This document shows positions 6,224 to 9,963 of a DNA stretch of 9,963 nt, one piece after another. Source of the stretch: Actinomycetales bacterium (GTDB lineage: Bacteria > Actinomycetota > Actinomycetes > Actinomycetales > Cellulomonadaceae); contig JAAYZM010000168.1 of the NCBI GenBank assembly GCA_012514835.1, positions 1-9,963 on the forward strand. The letters run 5' to 3'. Made by a program: the position numbers and the translations under genes. Under the pieces are notes generated by a model. It was not told the DNA's origin, made no database searches, and saw nothing but the letters and a program-made list of their open reading frames with translations. Positions within the stretch are counted from its first letter, which is position 1. Each line of letters starts with the position of its first letter.

Positions 6224-8345
6224 TGCGGGGCGCGAGGAGCACACCGTCGGTGAACATGACGCCGTCCGAGAACCGGGCCTCGACGCGCCCGCCACCGAAC
6301 TGGTCGGCGTACAGCCGAGCATAGAGCCCTTCCGCGGCGACGAGCTGGTCGTGGTCGCCCTGCTCGGCGATCACCCCGTCGTCCACCACGGCGATCACGT
6401 CCGCGTGGCGAATCGTGGAGAGCCGGTGCGCGATCGCGAGGGTGGTCCGGCCCCGCATGGCCTCCCCGAGGGCCGCCTGGACCAGCTTCTCCGAGGCCGA
6501 GTCGAGCGCAGAGGTTGCCTCGTCGAGGATGAGGATGCGCGGGTCCTTGAGGAGCACTCGGGCGATCGCGATCCGCTGCTTCTCGCCGCCGGAGAGTCGG
6601 TAGCCGCGCTCGCCCACCACGGTGTCGTAGCCGCGCTCGAAGCTCATGATCCGCTCGTGGATGTTCGCCGCGCGGCACGCCTCGACCAGCTCGGCCTCGG
6701 TCGCATCGGGGCGCGCGTAGGCGAGGTTGGCACGCACGGTCGCGTGGAACAGGTACGTGTCCTGCGTGACCATCCCCACCAGCTCGGCGAGGCTCGACAG
6801 GGCGATGTCGCCCACGTCCGTGCCGTCGATGCGCACCGAGCCGCGGCCCACCTCGTACAAGCGGGGCACGAGGTAGCTCAGCGTCGTCTTGCCCGCGCCC
6901 GAGGGCCCCACGAGCGCGGCAAGCTGTCCGGGTCGCACGTCGAGAGACACCCCGCGCAGCACCCACGCGGGCTCGGCGTCGCGAGCAGGCGGCGGACCGC
7001 CCGGAGCGCCGGTCGCGCCAGCGTGGCCGGTCGCCCGCGGGGCGCCGTCGTCGGACCTCGGCTCCGGGTCCCGAGCGCGACCGCCGTCGGACCCTCTCGC
7101 ACCGTGCCCGAGCCCGCCCGCGCCCGGTACCGGCGCGACGCCGAAGCGCATGCCGCCGCCCCCGCCGCCTCGACCGCCACCCCCGCGGCTGCGCGCCGGT
7201 GGAGGGGGCTCCACGAGCGTGGGAGGCGGGGGATAGGCGAACCAGACGTCGGTGAGCTCGACGTGACCGCGCACGGCCGCGGGCTCGAGGTGCACCGCGC
7301 CGGGGCGGTCCGTGATGGCCGGGCGCATGTCGAGGTACTCGAAGATGCGACGGAACAGCGCGAGGGACGTCTGGACGTCGAGCGCGACGCGCATGAGCGA
7401 CACGGTGGGCCACAGCAGCCTGGCCTGCAGGGTCGAGAACGCGACGAGCGTGCCGGCCGAGAGCGGCGACCCGCCCGTGATGAGGTAGCCGGCCAGGAGG
7501 TACACGAGCGCCGGCGTGATGGCCATGAACGCGGAGACGACGCCGAAGAACCACTGACCCGTCATCGCCTGGCGCACCTGGAGCCCCGCCTGGCGCTCGT
7601 TCTCCGCGCGGTACCGCTCGATCTCGGCGTCCGCACGGTTGAAGACCTTGGTCAGGAGGATGCCCGAGACGCTGAGCGCCTCTTCCGTGATGGCCGTCAT
7701 GTCGGAGAGGGACTCCTGCGTCTGGCGTGCGATCACCTGGCGGCGTGCCCCGACCCTGCGCTGGGCCACGACGAACACGGGCATGAGCGCGAGCGCCACG
7801 AGCGTGAGCTGCCACGAGAGCAGGATCATCGCCACGAGCGAGGCGATCACCGTCACGGCGTTCGACAGGATCGACGACGCCGTGCTCGTGAGGACCGAGC
7901 CCACGCCGCCCACGTCATTGGCGAGCCGTGACTGGATCGACCCCGTCTTGGTGGACGTGAAGAACGCGAGCTCCATGCGTTCGAGGTGCTCGAACAGTCT
8001 CGCGCGCAGGTCCGCCATCGCGCGCGAGCCCACCGTGGTGGTCAGGTACGTCTGGCCCACCCCGATCGCAGACGACGCGAGCGGGACCGCGATCATGCCC
8101 GCGACGAGCCACCACAGCAGCGGGAGGTTCACCCCGGAGCCGTCCGCGGGGAACAGCGCGCGGTCGAACGCGGCCTGCGTCAGGAACGGCGTGACGATGC
8201 CGAGGAGCGCCGAGACGACGATCGCGACGCCCACGAGCGCGAGCCGCCCCGCGTACGGGCGCAGCAGGCCGCCGACACGTCGCAAGAGCGCGCCGTCGTC
8301 GCGCGACCTGTCGGACCGCGGCGTCGTGCCTGCGTGCTCAACCAT
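6207..8345 (-). CDS. ABC exporter, fused permease and ATPase (multidrug/lipid type), with a large insertion in the ATPase domain
   Basis: A 712-residue half-transporter that would work as a dimer in the cytoplasmic membrane. Residues ~30-320 form a six-helix exporter-type membrane domain. The ATPase domain has all motifs: A-loop Tyr371 in VWFAYPPP, Walker A GPSGAGKT (480-487), Q-loop Gln528 in MVTQDTYLF, signature LSGGE (584-588), Walker B ILILDE (604-609) and the H-loop His640 in AHRLST, so it should be active. Between the A-loop and VLRGVSLDV (about 461 onward) sits an unusual ~88-residue Gly/Pro/Arg/Asp-rich insertion. A ~25-residue tail follows the ATPase. Substrate unknown. ATG 8345 is preferred; GTG 8369 would place the start in a 14-bp palindrome, and neither has a good Shine-Dalgarno. 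The gene follows the MFS gene by 30 bp, likely in one operon. Typical exporters of this family are ~580-640 residues. Confidence 0.92.
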   Translation of the reverse strand: MVEHAGTTPRSDRSRDDGALLRRVGGLLRPYAGRLALVGVAIVVSALLGIVTPFLTQAAFDRALFPADGSGVNLPLLWWLVAGMIAVPLASSAIGVGQTYLTTTVGSRAMADLRARLFEHLERMELAFFTSTKTGSIQSRLANDVGGVGSVLTSTASSILSNAVTVIASLVAMILLSWQLTLVALALMPVFVVAQRRVGARRQVIARQTQESLSDMTAITEEALSVSGILLTKVFNRADAEIERYRAENERQAGLQVRQAMTGQWFFGVVSAFMAITPALVYLLAGYLITGGSPLSAGTLVAFSTLQARLLWPTVSLMRVALDVQTSLALFRRIFEYLDMRPAITDRPGAVHLEPAAVRGHVELTDVWFAYPPPPTLVEPPPPARSRGGGGRGGGGGGMRFGVAPVPGAGGLGHGARGSDGGRARDPEPRSDDGAPRATGHAGATGAPGGPPPARDAEPAWVLRGVSLDVRPGQLAALVGPSGAGKTTLSYLVPRLYEVGRGSVRIDGTDVGDIALSSLAELVGMVTQDTYLFHATVRANLAYARPDATEAELVEACRAANIHERIMSFERGYDTVVGERGYRLSGGEKQRIAIARVLLKDPRILILDEATSALDSASEKLVQAALGEAMRGRTTLAIAHRLSTIRHADVIAVVDDGVIAEQGDHDQLVAAEGLYARLYADQFGGGRVEARFSDGVMFTDGVLLAPRTRTED

Positions 8346-8355
8346 GCCGTCCAGT

Positions 8356-8369
8356 GTGGCGTACGCCAC
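8356..8369. promoter_or_regulatory. Perfect 14-bp palindrome GTGGCGTACGCCAC at the ABC gene start
   Basis: The sequence equals its own reverse complement over 14 bp. It lies between the MFS stop (8376) and the preferred ABC start (8345). It may be an operator or a processing hairpin within the operon. If the upstream GTG (8369) is the true start it would be coding, so the regulatory reading is not certain. Confidence 0.4.
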
Positions 8370-8375
8370 CGACGC

Positions 8376-9650
8376 TCACGGGGTGGGGTCGAGAGCGTCG
8401 TAGCGCACGAAGCCGCGCTGCCACGCGGCGAGGGCGAGGACGACGACCACGCACGCGAGCCCGCCGGCCACCGCGGCACCCCCGACGCCGAGCGGCCCCG
8501 CGAGCGCCCCGAGGAGCAGCGTCCCGAGCTGGGGGCCGCCCGCGACCACCACGATGAACACGCCCTGGAGGCGCCCACGCATCTCGTCCGGGGTCGCCGC
8601 CTGGAGGATGGTCGAGCGGAACACCGAGCTCACCGTGTCCGCGACACCCGCGACGACCATGAGGGATAGCGCCGGCCACAGCGTCCAGTGCGCGGGTGCC
8701 CCGGGTCCCGCACCCGGCGCGGCGGCCACGACGAACCCGAACGCCGTGACGGCGAGCCCCCAGATCACGATCGCCACGACGATGGCCCGACCCTGCCACC
8801 GCACGCGACCGAGTGGCCCGGACAGCAACCCACCCAGCACGGCGCCGAACGCGATGCCTGCCACGAGGATGCCCGCCGTGGTCGCCCCACCCCCGATGAG
8901 CACCATGCCGATCGCGGGGAACAGCACGCGTGGCATGGCGAACACCATCGCGGACAGGTCCACGAGGAAGGTCATGCGGACGTTGGGGCGCGTGCCGAGG
9001 TAGTGCAGCCCCTCGAGCACGGACGCGAGCCCAGCCTTCTTCACCTCGCCCTGCGGGGGCAGGCTCGGCAGCCCCGCGAGGCACGTCACGGCGAGCACGA
9101 GCAGCACTGCCTCGACGCCGTACGCCCACGCGTAACCAGCGCGCGCGACGATGACACCCGCGAGCAGCGGACCGATCGTCATCGCGACACCGAACGACAG
9201 GCTCGACAGGGCGTTCGCCGCGGGCAGCAGCTGCGGCTGGATCAGGCGCGGGATGATCGCCATGCGGGCGGGGGAGTTGATCGCGAAGAGCCCGCTCTGG
9301 ACCGCCACGAGCACGTAGAGGTACGCGGGGGTGGCGACGCCGAGCCACGAGAGCGCGACGAACCCGCACGCCACCGCGAAGATGCCTACCTGGGTCACGA
9401 GCACCACCGTTCGGCGGTCGTAGGCGTCCACGAGCGCCCCGCCGTACAGACCCAGCACCACGAGCGGGACGAGCGCGAACAGGCCCACGAGGCCCACCGC
9501 GAGGTTGGACTGCGTCAGGTCGAAGATCTGCAGGGCGACCGCGACGTTCGTCAGCTGCGTCCCGATCCCCGAGAGGGACGTGCCGATCCACATGCGCCGG
9601 AAGGGGACGCTCTCTCGGAGGGGCGTGAGGTCAGCGAGCAGTCGAGCCAC
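8376..9650 (-). CDS. Major facilitator superfamily exporter (EntS/MFS_3-like)
   Basis: A ~424-residue membrane protein with about twelve hydrophobic helices, consistent with a proton-driven exporter. An MFS motif-A-like stretch (GLYGGALVDAYDRRTVVL, about 67-84) follows the second helix, and a NSPARMAIIPRLI segment lies near helix 4-5. The overall sequence resembles the enterobactin-exporter (EntS) / MFS_3 group. The substrate is unknown; siderophore or drug export are family possibilities. GTG 9650 is preferred over GTG 9656 because GGAGG (plus coordinates 9659-9663) is 8 bases from 9650 but only 2 from 9656. The ABC exporter follows 30 bp downstream on the same strand, and an AraC-type regulator starts divergently about 60 bp away, suggesting a locally regulated efflux cassette. 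Confidence 0.9.
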   Translation of the reverse strand: MARLLADLTPLRESVPFRRMWIGTSLSGIGTQLTNVAVALQIFDLTQSNLAVGLVGLFALVPLVVLGLYGGALVDAYDRRTVVLVTQVGIFAVACGFVALSWLGVATPAYLYVLVAVQSGLFAINSPARMAIIPRLIQPQLLPAANALSSLSFGVAMTIGPLLAGVIVARAGYAWAYGVEAVLLVLAVTCLAGLPSLPPQGEVKKAGLASVLEGLHYLGTRPNVRMTFLVDLSAMVFAMPRVLFPAIGMVLIGGGATTAGILVAGIAFGAVLGGLLSGPLGRVRWQGRAIVVAIVIWGLAVTAFGFVVAAAPGAGPGAPAHWTLWPALSLMVVAGVADTVSSVFRSTILQAATPDEMRGRLQGVFIVVVAGGPQLGTLLLGALAGPLGVGGAAVAGGLACVVVVLALAAWQRGFVRYDALDPTP

Positions 9651-9658
9651 CCGCACAT

Positions 9659-9663
9659 CCTCC
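9659..9663 (-). promoter_or_regulatory. Ribosome-binding site that decides the MFS start
   Basis: The minus strand reads GGAGG here. It is 8 bases upstream of GTG 9650 (good spacing) and 2 bases upstream of GTG 9656 (too close), favouring the shorter protein. Confidence 0.6.
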
Positions 9664-9696
9664 CAGGTCGCGCCCGCGCAGGCGGTCCGCAGGTGG

Positions 9697-9702
9697 GATA
9701 GT
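9697..9702 (+). promoter_or_regulatory. -10-like GATAGT for a leaderless AraC-type gene
   Basis: GATAGT keeps the important A2 and T6 of TATAAT and is followed by six bases and then GTG 9709, again the leaderless spacing. No clear -35 is visible. It lies in the 58-bp divergent gap between the regulator and the MFS gene, which also holds a small GCGG-T-CCGC inverted repeat (9682-9690). Confidence 0.3.
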
Positions 9703-9708
9703 GGGGGA

Positions 9709-9963
9709 GTGGGTGGCGCGGGGTCCGACGGCGGAGGTGTGGATCCCGAGCGCCTGAAGCACCTCGTCCGGTTGCGGCGTGTGCGGGACCGGATCGACCG
9801 CGAGTTCGCGCAGCCGCTCGACGTCGAGTCGCTGGCTCGGAACGCGCAGATGTCCGCCGGACATTTCAGCCGCCGCTTCCGGGCGGCTTACGGCGAGTCG
9901 CCGTACGGATACGTGATGACGAGGCGCATCGAGCGGGCGATGGCCCTGCTGCGCCGCGGCGAC
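9709..9963 (+). CDS. AraC/XylS-family transcriptional regulator, N-terminal part (3' end outside window)
   Basis: The frame is open to the window edge. About ten Gly/Ser-rich residues are followed by VDPERLKHLVRLRRVRDRIDREFAQPLDVESLARNAQMSAGHFSRRFRAAYGESPYGYVM (shown in pieces: DVESLARNAQMSAGHFSRRF is the first helix-turn-helix; GESPYGYVMTRRIERAM is the linker helix seen in AraC proteins). The DNA-binding domain is therefore at the N-terminus; any ligand-binding part would be downstream, unseen. Start uncertain: GTG 9709 fits a leaderless -10; GTG 9739 gives the more family-like start, but its GGAGG is only 1 base away. It is divergent from the MFS gene and a likely regulator of the efflux pair. 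Confidence 0.85.
   Translation, partial: MGGAGSDGGGVDPERLKHLVRLRRVRDRIDREFAQPLDVESLARNAQMSAGHFSRRFRAAYGESPYGYVMTRRIERAMALLRRGD

Noticed and set aside
6190..7815. 541-codon minus-strand frame overlapping the ABC ATPase half
   Set aside because: It is the out-of-frame reading of the ABC gene; it ends in RTED only because of the 17-bp tandem duplication.
6351..7931. 526-codon plus-strand frame opposite the ABC gene
   Set aside because: Charged, His/Arg-rich, no domain; antisense shadow of an ABC gene with all ATPase motifs.
9682..9690. Short inverted repeat GCGG-T-CCGC in the divergent gap
   Set aside because: Four-bp arms are expected often in GC-rich DNA; mentioned only as context for the AraC/MFS promoter region.

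Overview
The window looks like chromosomal DNA from a high-GC actinobacterium. All genes are strongly GC-biased at third positions, GTG starts and overlapping start/stop codons are common, and several hallmark actinobacterial genes are present (HelY-type helicase, RbpA, lipoprotein N-acyltransferase followed by a polyprenol-phosphate mannose synthase). A Micrococcales-type organism (Cellulomonas and relatives) is my guess; the sequence alone does not settle the genus.

Layout, left to right. Plus strand: the C-terminal half of a HelY/Ski2-Mtr4-like RNA helicase (1-1350), overlapping by GTGA with an amidohydrolase-3 family metal-dependent hydrolase (1347-2969). A 364-bp non-genic stretch (2970-3333) follows. 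It has lower coding-like bias, a very good sigma-70-type promoter, a pair of 9-bp direct repeats and a foldable segment. Next is the lipoprotein pair lnt (3334-4896) and ppm1 (4893-5651), overlapping by ATGA. Together they N-acylate lipoproteins and make the polyprenol-phosphate-mannose donor used for lipoglycan and protein mannosylation.

Minus strand: rbpA (6018-5674) converges on ppm1, an arrangement also known from Mycobacterium tuberculosis (Rv2050/Rv2051c). Its upstream region carries a match to the SigR/SigH thiol-stress promoter class and a 6-bp inverted repeat over the -10. Upstream of rbpA, on the same strand, an MFS exporter (9650-8376) and a one-polypeptide ABC exporter (8345-6207) form a likely efflux operon. 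The start of an AraC-type regulator (9709 to the window end) is divergent from the MFS gene.

Most of the window is ordinary, conserved actinobacterial core. I do not see a clearly new biological system. The points most worth a second look are: the roughly 90-residue low-complexity insertion inside the nucleotide-binding domain of the ABC exporter; tandem short duplications of the last codons plus stop at the 3' ends of both rbpA and the ABC gene; the regulated-looking lnt upstream region with a possible 65-codon small ORF; the apparent Lys-to-Asp change at the bridging-ligand position of the amidohydrolase; and the palindromes at the ABC start and the rbpA promoter.
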